From contig JAPDRO010000011.1 of the NCBI GenBank assembly GCA_030247885.1, forward strand, positions 744,001 to 808,000: a stretch of DNA of 64,000 nucleotides, written 5' to 3'. The stretch is from Taxawa tesnikishii (nom. ined.). Taxonomy: Eukaryota; Ascomycota; Dothideomycetes; Dothideales. Under the pieces are notes generated by a model. That model had not been told where the DNA came from and ran no database searches. It saw only the letters and a program-made list of their open reading frames with translations. Position numbers and translations under genes: made by a program. Positions 19,719 to 32,434 of this stretch are shown in pieces. How positions within the stretch are numbered: the first letter of the stretch is position 1; every line of letters begins with the position of its first letter.

Positions 19719-22211
19719 TTACGGCTCGATTTCCCGATCGATGTTGAAGTACAAGTTCGCGTTCTCCGGATTCTTCTCCCTGCCAATCGCTTCCAGCTCT
19801 CTCCACGCCTGCGGGTGAGTCTCTTTCGCCCATGCTTCGATGTCTTCTCTCTTCGACGCCCCGGGCACGGCGTTGTACATACTGCCGATACTGTTCAGGT
19901 TGTCAGTACACTTCCGCCACCACTCGCAGCTAACAACACTTACATGAACGCGTCAACCGCGATTTCCCCTTCGCCTCCGCCTCCTCCAGCACACGAACCG
20001 TAGCATCCACATCGCCGTTCCCGATCAGTGCACCGGCATAGCTGGCCCAGAGATCCCTGTCAAAGTCCATCCCTGTCCTGACCAACCTCTGCCAGATCTC
20101 CTTCGCCGTGACGTCGCCCCACGGACTGTCCTCGCACGCCCTGAAAGCGAGATGTAAGCTGTTGATTGTAGGACCTTCACTGCTCGCCACGATATCGTCC
20201 CAGAAGCCCAGCGCACGGCGCGCACTCCCGCACTTGGCATACGCGAGCATGAGCGCGTTGAGCAGCCTCGTCTCCGGCTCGATGCGGAAATCGAGCTTGA
20301 GCTGGTTGTGCACCACTTCGAGGCTCTCTTCGTCGCGCAGCCGAGCAATGCCGCGGAAACACGTAATGTACGTGTCCACGGTGGGGATCGTGTCGCCGCG
20401 CGTGTGCGTGCGCATGTGGTTGAAGACGTGTGCAGCCATGTCTGGGCGCTCGCGGCGGAAGAACTCGTTCATCACCTTGGTCCGAAGGTCGCGAGGCGTT
20501 TCGTCGAAGACTTGCCGGAAGATGGCGTAAGCGTCCCAGGCCTGGGCCGTCGTGGTTGCGGGATCTAGACAGTACGAAACGAAGGTGTCGCGGACCTGAG
20601 CACGCTCGGCGATGGAGTAGTGGAAGGCGTGAGTGTTGAGGAGGTCGATCACGTCGTGCAGTTCGGCGCGGCGAAGGTGAAGGACTGAGAGCGCAGAGAC
20701 AGTCGCCGGCTCAAACCGCACGCGCCTGTCCGACAGGTCGGCAGCTACGTTCATGATCGAGTCGAAGTCGTGGCGGCCAGAGGTGCACATGGCGCGGAGG
20801 AGGCGATTGGTAGCAGGGACGTCCTCTTCGGCAGAGAGGTCGTGAGCCTGCAGATGCTTGTACGCGATCAATGCGCCATCCACGTCCTTGACGGAGAGTC
20901 GGTAGTCCATCTGCAACACCAGTGTCTTGGCGTTGGGCTGAATGTTGCGCTTCCTGCCCACTTCAATGAAGCGTTCAGCCATATAGGGATCGTTCCGGGA
21001 TATTGCAAACTCGACCAACTTGTTGATCGTGTCGATGTCAGGCACGCGCCAGTCCCGCCGGTCGGCAATCTCCTGGTTTGCCTTCTCCATGACACCGATC
21101 ATCCGATCGATTTCGTCCACTCCTTTGCCTGTTCCGGAGGCCCAGACGAAAACAAGATCCCAAAGCGGTTTCGACGGAGAAGCCGTCATAATTTGTCGAA
21201 TTACTGACTGGCCCCAATCGAGCTGTGATTTCCTAAGGCAAAGCCTCAAAGCGTCCTCACAGAGATCCTCCATCTGTTTGGCAGCAACAACAGCATCGCT
21301 CACTTCTGGCAACCGCACCGCCCGATCAAACCACTCTCTGCATTTTTCCACATCATCCCTTGATGCATAGAACTGGGCCATCTTTATGTGTAGCGGACGA
21401 GTGGTAACCGTGGAGAGTTTCCGGGCCTCTTCAAATGCATGCAGGAGCTCCTGCTCGTTGTTCTCGTGCCTGTATCCGTTCATGACCACAGTCCAGCACT
21501 TTCTGTACAAGGAGGCGGATGCGTTTTGAGAGGAGCCTTCAGAGTCTTCCTCGACACTCTCGGCTCCCAGAGTAGAGGGTGACTGTTGCAGGTCACGGAT
21601 TAGATCGCGTGCAGTGGAGGTTTGACCGTTGTGGCTCAAACATTGAACGTATGGAACCAGCGCTGCTCGCTTTTGTTTGATACTCGAAGAAGTACGCTGC
21701 TGTATTTCGTTGTACACTTCGGTCGCGAATTGAAGATGATTGGCAGAGGGCGGCTCAGGAATCCGGGTCGACACCTGCAGCATCTCCAACATGAGTGTTT
21801 GGCTTAACCCCTCCACTGCTCCCTGCTCTTGCAAATATTTGAAAGCCGGCAGAATGTACTGCATCTGCTCGTCCTCTGCGGGACGTCCGTTTTTACAAGG
21901 TGTTTGAAGAAGGCCTTCAGTGCGCTGGAGATATCTTCCGTCGGCGGTAACCTTGCGTTCAATCTCTTCATCTTCGCGTATCCCATCATCTTCTCGAGTC
22001 CGGGATCATAGTCTGCGTCTCTGACCTCTCTTCGCGGTTTTGAGAAGAGGTTGAAAAAGGTTCGCCTTTGCGGCCTTGACAAACACAACGAAACAGTCCG
22101 CTGAGATGTACAGGTCCTGGTGGATATTGGGCGCCGCAAACATCCTCGACATGCAATGGGTTCGTCGGCCAGCAGCTTGCGGAAGACCACGCGGGTCAGG
22201 TGGGAGCGCAT
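19719..22211 (-). CDS. cia84: Mitochondrial complex I assembly factor CIA84 (PPR-type)
   Basis: Mitochondrial helical-repeat protein needed for membrane-arm assembly of NADH dehydrogenase. ATG at 22211 starts a basic, Arg/Ser-rich targeting sequence (MRSHLTRVVFRKLL). The body is pentatricopeptide-like helices (LHIKMAQFYASRDDVEKC, TINKLVEFAISRNDPYMAER). One intron, 19891-19943, adds a conserved tail (SMYNAVPGASKREDIEAW ... NIDREIEP). About 813 residues, normal for CIA84. Two one-base shifts are needed, both looking like missing bases: the T5 run 21890-21894 (KAFFKHLVK to GRPAEDEQMQYILPAF) and the C4 run 19966-19969 (EEAEAKG to EIAVDAF). Divergent from the bS18m gene over 265 bases. Confidence 0.85.
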
Positions 22212-22476
22212 GGTGGGCTTTCTCGGCCAGAGGTACTCGGCGGGGTTTCCCTATGAAACTCCTCTATATCAGCAAGTCAAAGAAGATCCTGAAGGGAGGG
22301 CGCTCAAACAGTCGATGAAGGTGGAGGTGGAGGCGGAGGTGGTGGCTGTCTTCATGTGCACGATGTATGTGACGATGCTGCGGAGAACGGAAAAAGCCGC
22401 GAGACCTCCGAGCTGCATCTGCATCTATCCGCCAGACATTGGCTTTTCTGGTCGAATATACCACATACGCATCACC
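22212..22476. promoter_or_regulatory. Shared divergent promoter, cia84 / rsm18
   Basis: Only 265 bases between the start codons of two nuclear genes for mitochondrial proteins. No TATA box was recognised. A bidirectional promoter is the simple reading. Confidence 0.55.
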
Positions 22477-23320
22477 ATGTCCCTGTCCAACTCTGCACCG
22501 CGGTTTGCACGGCAGTGTGCACGGCAACTGCGCACATCGTGCCAATATGCCCGTTCCTTCAGCACTACGACGAGGAGAACCGAGGACCGCGCGCCCGCGC
22601 GCACCGCCTTCACTGGTATTAAAGTCCGCTAACGTCTACCACAAGACACGCAGCTAACAACAACGAGATCTCATGAAGACGCTTGACAAGCCTCGGCAAT
22701 CACAACGTACACCACCTCCACGGACCGCCTCGCCGCGCACACTTCCCCCTCGCGCCAGCACACCCGGCGGAGCAGGAGGCCCTGGCAGCCTGACGGACAT
22801 CGTGAAGGGGCAGATTCAAAGCGCCAGCGACGCATCAAGACGGCGAGCCGCATCTCCACAAGTGATGGCAGAGGTGGAGCGAGCCACGATGCGCGCAGAT
22901 CTCGAGAGACAAATGACGCGGAGATGGAAGGCCGGAGACGTGTATGCACCGCACGACCTAAGTGGAGTGGAGATGAGCAAGTGGAGGCAGAACCAGCGGA
23001 AGGGAAGGCCGCAGAAGGACGTTTTTGACCTGCTGGCCATCAACCCGATAGACCAGTACAAAGTACGTAGGATGCTTGGATGTGCTGTCGGACGGCAGAG
23101 CGCAGCGAAGGGGGTGCTGACAGGGACACAGAACTTCGCCATGATGTCCGAGTACATGTCGGAGATGGGCAGGATAAAGCACTCGAACGACACCGGACTG
23201 CGGCCGGTCAACCAGAGGAGGATGGCCAAGGCGGTGCGGAGGGCTATCGGGCTGGGACTGATGCCCAGTGTACACCGACACCCCGAAATCCTGCGGATGG
23301 AGGGCGGAAACAGGCGCTGA
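22477..23320 (+). CDS. rsm18: Mitochondrial small-subunit ribosomal protein bS18m
   Basis: bS18 family component of the mitochondrial 37S ribosomal subunit, 240 residues. ATG at 22477 is in context CACCATGTC and gives a targeting peptide (MSLSNSAPRFARQCARQLR ... RSFSTTTRR). Introns 22616-22667 (acceptor in ACGAG) and 23063-23131. The S18 core is DVFDLLAINPIDQYKNF then EMGRIKHSNDTGLRPVNQ and GLGLMPSVHRHPEI. The second intron is 69 nt and stop-free, so its retention would keep the frame. An alternative acceptor at 22653 for the first intron would put a stop in frame, so it was not chosen. Confidence 0.88.
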
Positions 23321-23956
23321 TGATGAGAGGGCGATGCCCTTTTCGAACGGGCTGGGGCAGCACGGAAGCAACCATGTAAGAACAACGCATCACCGGGCGT
23401 TCGGAGAGTTATCTGGGATGTTCGAAAGGAACAACAAGACAGTGTAGAAAGGTGAATTGTACATCAGGATGGGTCGTACTGTATCGGAACATGGGCAACG
23501 CTGTTTCGTACGGCTCGTCTGTCCGGCTGAGTCTGCCTTTCGCTGATCGATGGCTACACGAATCCAAACCACGCCATTCTGATATCCATTATCCTCGCCG
23601 CTTCATCCATGTCGAAGTCAGAGCCTTCCGAACCACGAGTGGCAGAGGAGAGCGTGGGTAGTAGCGAGTCCCTCTTCGTGTGGGTTGGGAAGTTCAAGAC
23701 ACTGGTCCTTGACTGCGCAAGTCGTTCGCGTGGTCAAATCAGGCCTGAACTCAGAGCCCAGAGATTGTAACAAGTGAAGAGCGCGGCTATTGTCTCGAAT
23801 AGAGACGGACGACTCGCCGGACTTGCTGAAAGTGTAGCACAAGGAGCACAAGGAATACGGGTGGTCGAGTTCATGAGTATGATGCAGTGCTATCCAGACA
23901 CACTAGCTCAACAGCGTGACACCCTACTCAGCATCCGCCACAGCAGCCACGTCTTT
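23321..23956. other. Intergenic between converging genes
   Basis: 636 bases; short open frames only, nothing recognised. Confidence 0.4.
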
Positions 23957-26461
23957 CTAATCCGGGCCTGCATATGGCTCGTCACTCTTTGTTCCCTTTG
24001 AATTCACATCAGAACCGGATCTCCTCTCCTCCTCTTTCTCGTCCCCCTGCTCTATATCTCTGCCCTCTCCTGCTTCCGCTTTCGCCTGCCCGTCATCCGC
24101 ATCCGCATCACCATCACTGAAATACCTTTCTTCAATCATCATCCCACTGCTTCCTCTACTTCCCGGCCTCTCCTCGCTGAGAGAAGCGCTATCCCTGCCT
24201 TCTCTCGTCTTGATGCTTAGCGGCGTAAGACCCGAATACTTGACCACACTGGCCGCAGCATTCGAATCCACCTCCGCAAGCGCCACAGGCGTAGCCAGAG
24301 TGACCAGTTCAGTTAGGGCGCCATTCTCGTTATGGATCCTGATAGCTGCATGGTTCCGGCCTTGCTCAGCGGCATTCGCAGCATTCCTGTCTTGGATGCG
24401 GATCTGGCCCAGCCATCGGCGCAACAGGCTGCGCTTGGCTCTACCCATGACGCCGAGCCCGCCGTCGCCGTCAGGGTCGAGATCCAGTGTCTTGGCGCGG
24501 ATGGTCCGGTCCGGTGCAAACCAGTGCTTCAGGAGTCGCCATTTCGTTCTACTGACGAGACCGGAGGGCTGCACAGACTCGACGGCGCCGGATTCGGACC
24601 AGAGAGTCGGGTGCTCGGCGGAGAGCGTGGAGTACAGACGTTCGTAGATGCCGCGTTGGTATGGGGTTTGCCGACGTTGAGCGATGGAGTGCTTGACGAA
24701 ATACCAAAGAAAGAGAACTACAAGCGGTCAACGGGTGCTATTGGGTCAGATTGAGTAGCTTACCAAGGACCATCAGAACAACGGCGGATACGAAATACCA
24801 TTTGATGGATGGTTGATTTTCGAACGTGTCCACGTTCATACCGAAGAAGCTGCCAAATATGAGCCCGGCCTCATCTCTCGCGAGGAAATCGAGACTTACC
24901 CTACAATAAAGGTCAGGGGCAAGAAGATGAAAGTGATCCAACTCAAACGCCACATGCTGGTGCCCAGCTGTAAGGAATGCCGTGAATCTCGAATTCCTAC
25001 AGATTTATATAGCAAGTCGTTGAGCGTTGTTGTAGGATTGACGAGGTCTTCTTGTACACTGTGCATCAACTTGTCGAACTCGGTAATATTGCCAGTCAGC
25101 CACCCGCCTTGGGGCTCTGACAAATCAGTCAGACTTCGCAGGTGTCCTTGCATTTCCTTGAGAATGTCCTGATGGATCCACATGACCTTTTCAACCTTGA
25201 GCCACTGGCTGGTGTTCGCCCATATCTCCGGGGCCCGGGACTCGTCTGCTGGGTTTTCGAAGATCTTGTCTTGGAGGATATCGACGTGCGCTTCGGCCGC
25301 ATTGAGGAACTCCTCCCAGCGGATTGCTAAAGCACGGAAGATGTCGTTCATGATGAGGCTGGTGCATTCCAATGCCATGCGTCCATCGTCCTGCGCTTCT
25401 TCCCTTTTCAGATAGAACGGGAGTCTGCGCCATCGCCTCTCAAGTTCGTTCCGGGCTTGTATGAGTGTGTCATCCGGATGACCAGACGGCGAGGCTTCGA
25501 AGATGATGATGGTATTGCTGTTGTCCAGGTCTGCGTCGCTCCTTCGCCGAGCTTTCCTCTTCTCGGAGTCCGCATCCATCAGTCCTTCCGACGGTAGAGA
25601 CATTGCTCTTCCCGGCGGTTTCGCTATGCTGTCCACCGACCGCGGCTGAAGCTGAGAAGGGCGCCGTGCATCTGGCACCACCGGCTCATCCGGTGTTCCT
25701 TCGTTCAGCTGGACGTGAACGGAGAATCGCTGGACGTAAACATCATAACCACATCTTTCGACATCTTCCTCGTAGCATTTGAGCTCCATAATCTTAGCGT
25801 CTCGCACGCCGTTGGACGTGTTGGCGTGGGTAGTCTTCTCCCGTGTCATGGGTTCTGCCTTCAGGAAGTCCAAGCTGAACGATGTGTACGCCACGCTGCG
25901 CTCCTGAGCTCTAGTCGGTCGCCATGATTTACCATTCGGGAATGGCTTCCCATTCCTTCGTCTGGGCTTCTCATACTTGGCGAATTTCGCAAACGAGGTT
26001 CCGGTCAACTCATCGCCATGGGCTATCTTGAACTTGTGCAGCAGGAAGTCTGTCGCCCAGAAAGCGTTTTGCACGTGTATTATCCTGAGAGCCGCCTGTT
26101 TCGCGAGCTCCGGCCTGGAGTAGAAGTGCCTGAGGCCTTCAAGATCTTCGAACTCCTGAGCATTGACTTTTGTTCTACCACCATGGGGAATCCGGTTGCT
26201 GATGTAATCTATTATAAGAACCCGTCCATTCTTGAACGTAGTCTTTGTCCACGGGAGATGCCAGTGCAGATCAGGGCTCCTGTCGCGATGTCTCCAGGAA
26301 TCTGTATGGGGATAGCGTGAGGTCATCGACGGTGCAAGACTAACACGTCTTGGTCTGGATGAATGGTCGTGCTGCGACTCCAGACTGCTCCTCGATAGCT
26401 GCGCTTGTGTTTCCTGAGAAGCTTTTTGGGAAGCTGTTTGGGAAGATGCGTTCGACGCCAT
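23957..26461 (-). CDS. CorA-like metal ion transporter (fungal long form)
   Basis: 802 residues, three exons (introns 24850-24899 and 24718-24763). A Ser/Gln-rich N terminus is followed by a large soluble domain (KTTFKNGRVLIIDYISNRIP, VQNAFWATDFLLHKF), a helical stalk (MWIHQDILKEMQGHLRSL ... NDLLYKSVGIRDSRHSLQLG), then two C-terminal membrane helices. The first is SWITFIFLPLTFIVGFFGMN, holding the CorA signature GMN; the second is SIKWYFVSAVVLMVLVLFLW. A 250-residue charged cytosolic tail rich in Glu/Asp follows. The layout is that of the fungal CorA/ZntB relatives rather than Alr1; the transported metal cannot be told. Start ATG 26461 (MASNASSQTASQ). Divergent from the UGGT gene. Confidence 0.85.
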
Positions 26462-27190
26462 GAGGTTGACAGTTGCTTGCTACTGTAGTGGCGAGTTTTC
26501 ACGGACTTGATTCCACCTTGACTCGAACGCTTTTCCCCAAAGAAGAGGACAGAGCCTCTGCTTATGTACTGCAGTCATTCGGCGGGCTGGCTGGCTGGCT
26601 GCCTTGTATATTGCTGATGCGGAGAGGCAACAGATCAGCTGTGCGGTGTGGCGCCTGCCTGCCTGCGTGCCGGCCTAGTCTCATCCTTCCGCATCGGAGT
26701 CGTGTACGGAGTGTGTGACTCGAGCACCACACCCACCTGCACACCGGGCAACCTCCTCCTCTTTACGAGATGGATGCCTTCCATGAGGCAGGCGATGAGA
26801 AACAAGACGAGTCAGATGAGTGGAATGACTGATGTAGCCGGCGGAGGTGCAAACACGCGGCAAACACGGGTTCCTGGATCGTGTCGCGACTTGGACTTTA
26901 TTCCACGTTCAATACCTACTCGACTCCCGCGCCGTCTCGACCATTGTCGGCCGCTCTTGCTGTGGCCGTCTCGTCGTACTTTGTCAGTGCGCCTTTGCTT
27001 GGATGGTCGGGTTGACGAGTGGAAGCAGTTATCTATTATGCACGTAATTTAAAACACGTATCATCTTCCAGTCGCGTCTCAGCCTTCCTCCTCTGACTTC
27101 ATACGTGTGAAATTCCACCCGAGCCTTGAGCTTGATCCCAACTCTCATCCAGTGCACATCAAGCGGTACCCGGTACTGGTGACCAACAGC
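26462..27190. promoter_or_regulatory. Shared divergent upstream region, CorA-like / UGGT
   Basis: 729 bases. Contains short GGCTGGCTG and GCCTGCCTGC-type tandem bits around 26584-26668. No unfolded-protein-response element was recognised with confidence. Confidence 0.4.
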
Positions 27191-30100
27191 ATGAAGGGTA
27201 AAGGGCCAAGCGGGCTGAGTGTCGCCCTTGTTGTCGGCCTATGCGCTCTCTGCGCCTGTGCTGCCTCTTCCATCAATGTAGCGCTGAGAGCATCCTTTAA
27301 TTCCGCACCCTACTTGGTAGAGCTATTGTAAGATCCCACCTCCCAGTGTGTTGGCTATGGCTAACTCCTCCCCTTAGAGAAACTGCAGCACAAGAGAACT
27401 CGTCGGCCTACTTCCCTCTCCTCGACCGTATTGCTGACGGTGCTTTCGATGAAGCAACCACCGATAAGGAGCTTTATGAGAGATTCCTCCAAGTTGTGCA
27501 AGACGACGGACACATCACCGATGCAGAAGGCCTGTCTTCGTTCCAGTTTGCCTTGGCTATCCACTCTGCAGCCCCAAGGGTCGAAGCCCACTTCCAATAC
27601 TACAACACATCGGTCCAGACACTCCTATCGGGCGCAGAGGAAGGATGTGAGAACTGGGTCCACTTCAATGGCAAGCGGTATTGCTCGCCCGACCTGGCTG
27701 CACCGTCTGAGGCTGCTGTGAGGGATGGGTACGTCACGGAAATGTGGATGGGCGCTGCTGAGGGACTACAGCTGATTGCTGCTGAACAGGATACTTGACC
27801 TGCCCTTCGACCGTATCCTTGGGGACACGGGCAGCGGAACGCCTTCAGTGGTCTACGCAGACATCACGTCTAAAGACTTTCGCAAGTTCCACAAAACCAT
27901 CAGCCTGACCGCCAAAAGCGGAAAGACAACGTACAGAGTACGATACCGTCCGTCCCCTCCGCACACGGCCGAACCGCTCGCAGTCAGCGGATATGGCGTG
28001 GAATTGGCTTTGAAGCGGACAGATTACATTGTCATCGATGACCGCGAAGCCGGAGAAGTGATCTCAAAGGTTGAGGAAAGGACTAGTGCTTCCACGCTAC
28101 TGGACGAGGACGTAGCAGACCTGAAGCCTCTGTCATCATCTGAGCTGCTCAAGCTTGACATGAAGGCGGCGAGCTTCGTAATGAACAGTGCCGATCCCCT
28201 TGAAACCTTGCTGAAACTCACTGGCGATTTCCCCAAGCACTCCGCAGCCATCGCAGCTACCAACATATCCGATGGGTTTCGGAACGAACACGTGGCCAAC
28301 CGCGAGGTCTTTCTGCCTCACGGGTACAACGTCATCTGGATCAACGGTGTTCAGGTTCTTGCAAGGGACTTTGACGGATTCGCGCTGTTGGAGCGCCTTC
28401 GCCACGAACGAGAACTCATCAATGGAGCCAAGGGCTTGGGTCTGACAGGAGAGGACGCGATTAGTTTCCTGTCCCATGAGGCAGTGTCGTCTGCTTTTGC
28501 TGACCAAGAACCCCAGCGCTACGACTGGAGAGATGAAATTGAAGGTGGGAATGCTATCATGTGGCTCAATGATATCGAGAAAGATAGCCGCTACGATTCA
28601 TGGCCTAGCAGCATCCGTGCTGTGAGTGAAAGTTCATGCATGGGGTTTGCACTCGCTAAACTTTGCAGCTGCTCCAACGGACATATCCCGGACAGTTGCC
28701 TCCTGTCAAGAAGGAAGTTCACAACCTGATCCTGCCCATCGACTTCTCCGACTACAAGGACGTAGAGCTTGTTGTGGAGAACGTGCAAAGCTTCGTCAAG
28801 CGCCAGGTCCCTGTCAGGTTTGGTTTGGTGCCGATAACACAAACCGATGCAGCTCGCGAGCAAGCGAAGGTTATGTACCACCTGTTCGACACGTATGGTC
28901 TGGCCGCTGGACTTGGTTATCTAGAGAAGGTGAGTTGGCCTTTTTGTGGTTTGAAACCGGGTTGATTTTGACAGGCGACAAGGGCTTGAAAGGACTAGGG
29001 AGAAAGCTATCAGGACCGTCTCAATCCTATTTTGACCAAGCGATCAAGGATCGGCACGTCCGCAAAGACCGCGCTGCGTCCCCTTTAGAAAACGTCTTAC
29101 AGTCCCGGGATATTGACGAACACATAACTGCAGCACGTAAATACCTTGCAAGGCTTGTCGCTGCGGACGAGGCGGCTCCATTCTTCGCAAACGGGATTGC
29201 TATCCCGCGCACCGATGAGTGGCTTCAAGCCATGTCTAACAGGCTCAGCGTCGACTCACGTGCAATCCAGCAGGCCGTCTTCTATGAGCAGTTCACTGAA
29301 GACAGCTATCTGCCGGACCTCTTCCTAACTGGTTCTTCCCCACGGCGCAATCCATTAGTCATCCCAGAGGAAGACAAGGATGCTAAGCATATCAATCTAG
29401 CAGCAATCCCCGGGGTAGCAGAAGGATTTATAGGATCCGTGCCTTCGTTACACGCAGAAAACGACACAGTGGAGAGTGAGCTGGTCCACCTCGTACTCAT
29501 CGCAGACTTAAACACAGAGCTAGGAGAGCAACTCTCATTGGACGTGATGGCTTTCCAGAAGGATCATGATAACATCGAAGTCTTTCGCTTGCACAACCCC
29601 GGAGCGACAGCTCCCCCTGAGCTGGCAGACCCCCGTACTCAGACCTACTGTCCGTCCTGCTTGAGCGGGATCCTTCTGCGGAATGTGGGACAGGTGCTGG
29701 CGGAGATGCCCGACAATTCTGGGCTTCTGCAAAACCATTGCTTGAAGCTTCCGGCATCGGTGCAGGCCAAGCTGGTATACTACTCAACGGCAGGGTCGTT
29801 GGACCTATCCCATCTCACTCAGCCTTTCAAAAGGATGACCTGGAAACACTGCTGGCTTACGAGAGGAGGAAACGCTTAGTTGCAACCGCGGCGGCGATCA
29901 AGGAACTCGGTCTTTCGGACAAGGCCGCTACGCCATTGGCGTTTGCCAAGTTGTCCAACTTGATCGCTCTTTCAACAGTATCGGACGTGCCCGAGGGAAT
30001 CTTTGACGCGGCACCGACACGGCGGGTTTCTATCTTCAACGACTGGAACACCACTTATACGGCGATTGAGACTGGTGATATCCGTACCGCCACCGTCCAG

Positions 30101-31930
30101 GTCGTTGCCTCCATCGACCCAGCAACGGAATTGGCCCAACGTTGGGTACCGATCCTCAAGGTTCTCTCCGAGCTGTCCGGCGTGCATATGCGCCTCTTTC
30201 TCAATCCCCGCGACAGACTCGAGGATCTTCCAGTCAAGCGCTTCTATCGGCACGTCCTGGCATCCAAGCCGTCGTTCGATGCAAACGGGGCTCTGGAGAG
30301 CCAACAAGCTCGGTTCACTGGCCTACCGGCCGACGCTTTGCTGACCATGGCTATGGACACGCCACCCTCCTGGCTAGTCGCTCCGTCGGAATGTGTGCAT
30401 GACTTGGACAACATCAAGCTGAGCTCCCTGAAGGGCAAAGATATCGATGCTGTCTACGAACTCGAACACATCCTCATTGAGGGTCATTCACGGGACATCA
30501 CGGTGGGACCCCCGCCGCGAGGCGCACAGCTTGTTCTGGGAACAGAGGGAGACCCGCACATTGCCGATACCATCATCATGGCGAACCTGGGTTACTTCCA
30601 GTTCAAGGCGAACCCAGGCTTCTACAACTTGACTCTGCAGAAGGGCCGCAGTGAGGAGATCTTCCACATCGACAGTGCCGGGTCGAAGGGTTACAACGCA
30701 CAGCCGGGCGATGAAACCACGGAGATTGCATTAACGAGCTTCCGCGGTCTCACCCTGTTCCCTCGGGTGTCTCGGAACCCGGGTATGGAGGAAGAGGAAG
30801 TGCTCGAAGGCCACAGATCGGCTGTCGATGAGCTTGCCGCCAAGACCGACAAGGTACTCTCCAAGGTCGGCTTGGGTGGCGTCAAGACCGGAGACGTCCT
30901 TTCGAAAGCGCAGAAACTGGGCTCGAAACTCTTCGACGGCAAAGGCACCGACCTGCAGGCGTTGCCACACGCAGACATCAACATCTTCTCTGTGGCGAGC
31001 GGTCACCTGTACGAGCGAATGCTGAACATCATGATGGTATCCGTGATGCGAAACACCAAGCATACCGTCAAATTCTGGTTTATTGAACAATTCCTCTCGC
31101 CGTCCTTCAAGGCCTTCCTGCCCACGCTGGCCGAAGAATACGGCTTCCGCTACGAGATGGTGACGTACAAATGGCCGCACTGGCTGCGCGCTCAGAAGGA
31201 AAAACAGCGTGAGATCTGGGGCTACAAGATACTCTTCCTCGACGTTCTCTTCCCGCTCGACCTCGACAAGGTTATATTCGTGGATGCCGATCAAATCGTG
31301 CGCACAGATATGTACGACCTCGTCTCTCTAGATCTCGAGGGCGCGCCATACGGCTTCACACCCATGTGCGATTCCCGCGAAGAGATGGAAGGCTTCCGTT
31401 TCTGGAAGCAAGGATACTGGAAGAACTTCCTGCGCGGCCTACCTTACCACATCTCGGCGCTGTACGTCGTCGACCTGGCGCGCTTCCGGCAGATGGCGGC
31501 GGGTGATCGTCTGCGCCAGCAGTACCACCAGCTCAGCGCCGATCCGGCCAGCCTGAGCAATCTGGATCAGGACCTGCCGAACCACATGCAGCACATGTTG
31601 CCCATCCACAGCCTGCCTCAGGAGTGGCTGTGGTGCGAGACCTGGTGCAGTGACGAGAGTCTGGCTGCAGCCAGGACCATCGATCTGTGCAACAATCCCT
31701 TGACGAAGGAACCCAAGCTCGAGAGGGCGAGGAGGCAAGTTCCGGAGTGGACCATTTACGATGATGAGATTGCGGCTGTTGCGAAGAGGAAGTCGGCCGA
31801 GGGCACAGGCGTGGCTGCCGGCGCGCCCATTGCGGGAGACGCTAGGGACACCGGTGCGCAGGCGGAAGCGCAAGTGGAAGATGCGGAGAAGAGAAAAGCG
31901 GAAGCGAAGAGGGAAAGGGATGAGTTGTAG
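27191..31930 (+). CDS. UDP-glucose:glycoprotein glucosyltransferase (UGGT/Kre5 family)
   Basis: ER-lumen folding sensor that re-glucosylates misfolded N-glycoproteins; about 1509 residues. A signal peptide (LSVALVVGLCALCACA) follows ATG 27191. Introns 27328-27377, 27729-27789, 28622-28668, 28930-28982. Tandem thioredoxin-like domains fill residues about 40-1150 and the GT24 catalytic domain ends the protein: VSVMRNTKHTVKFWFIE, TYKWPHWLRAQKEKQREIWG, DxD-type FVDADQIVR, and LDQDLPNHMQ. The last residues are KRERDEL, an ER-retrieval signal of HDEL/KDEL type. One base appears missing in the C5 run 29630-29634, where ELADP must pass into PYSDLLSVLLERD. The fourth intron's acceptor (AAG, 28982) was chosen because the nearer CAG breaks the frame. 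Confidence 0.9.
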
Positions 31931-32434
31931 TCTGGTCGATAGAGGTAGAGATTTGATGTGTGTACGATCGCTTCGATGTTTTCGACTGGAAACAGCCCTT
32001 CTGGTCGTCTTTGCGGTGTAGCAACAAGTACAGGCACGGAGACGGTCTGCATCTTGCCTTGTCTTTGGCGTACACGCTTTCCCTCGTCTCACTCTACTCT
32101 AGACTGGGTGTCGACTCACTTTGAGAACTCGTCGTTACTAATACGAATCTACCGGCCCTTTGACAGACTCTTGTTTGCATCACCGATTAGGAGCAGTGGC
32201 AGCTACGGCATCTTCCTGTCGAATCCGTCTGCAGACACTTTTACAACTGTCCAATCGCGTCACAACAGCGGGAGAGGATCCTCGGTATCAGGAAAGACGA
32301 AGGCATCATACTGAGCCGTGTATGCCCTTTCTCGACGACATCCCGTACATCTAGTCGTAATTTCTTAGCCCATGCTTTTTCCCATGTCAACGCCGCAACG
32401 CCTTGCTATGCACCGTCCCGCCCCCCCCCCCCCA
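31931..32434. other. Intergenic between converging UGGT and coatomer zeta genes
   Basis: 504 bases with a C13 homopolymer at its right end (32421-32433); no gene seen. Confidence 0.5.
32421..32433 (+). repeat. C13 homopolymer
   Basis: Thirteen or more C in a row just after the stop codon of the coatomer zeta gene. Its true length is uncertain given the indel pattern seen in this window. Confidence 0.9.
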
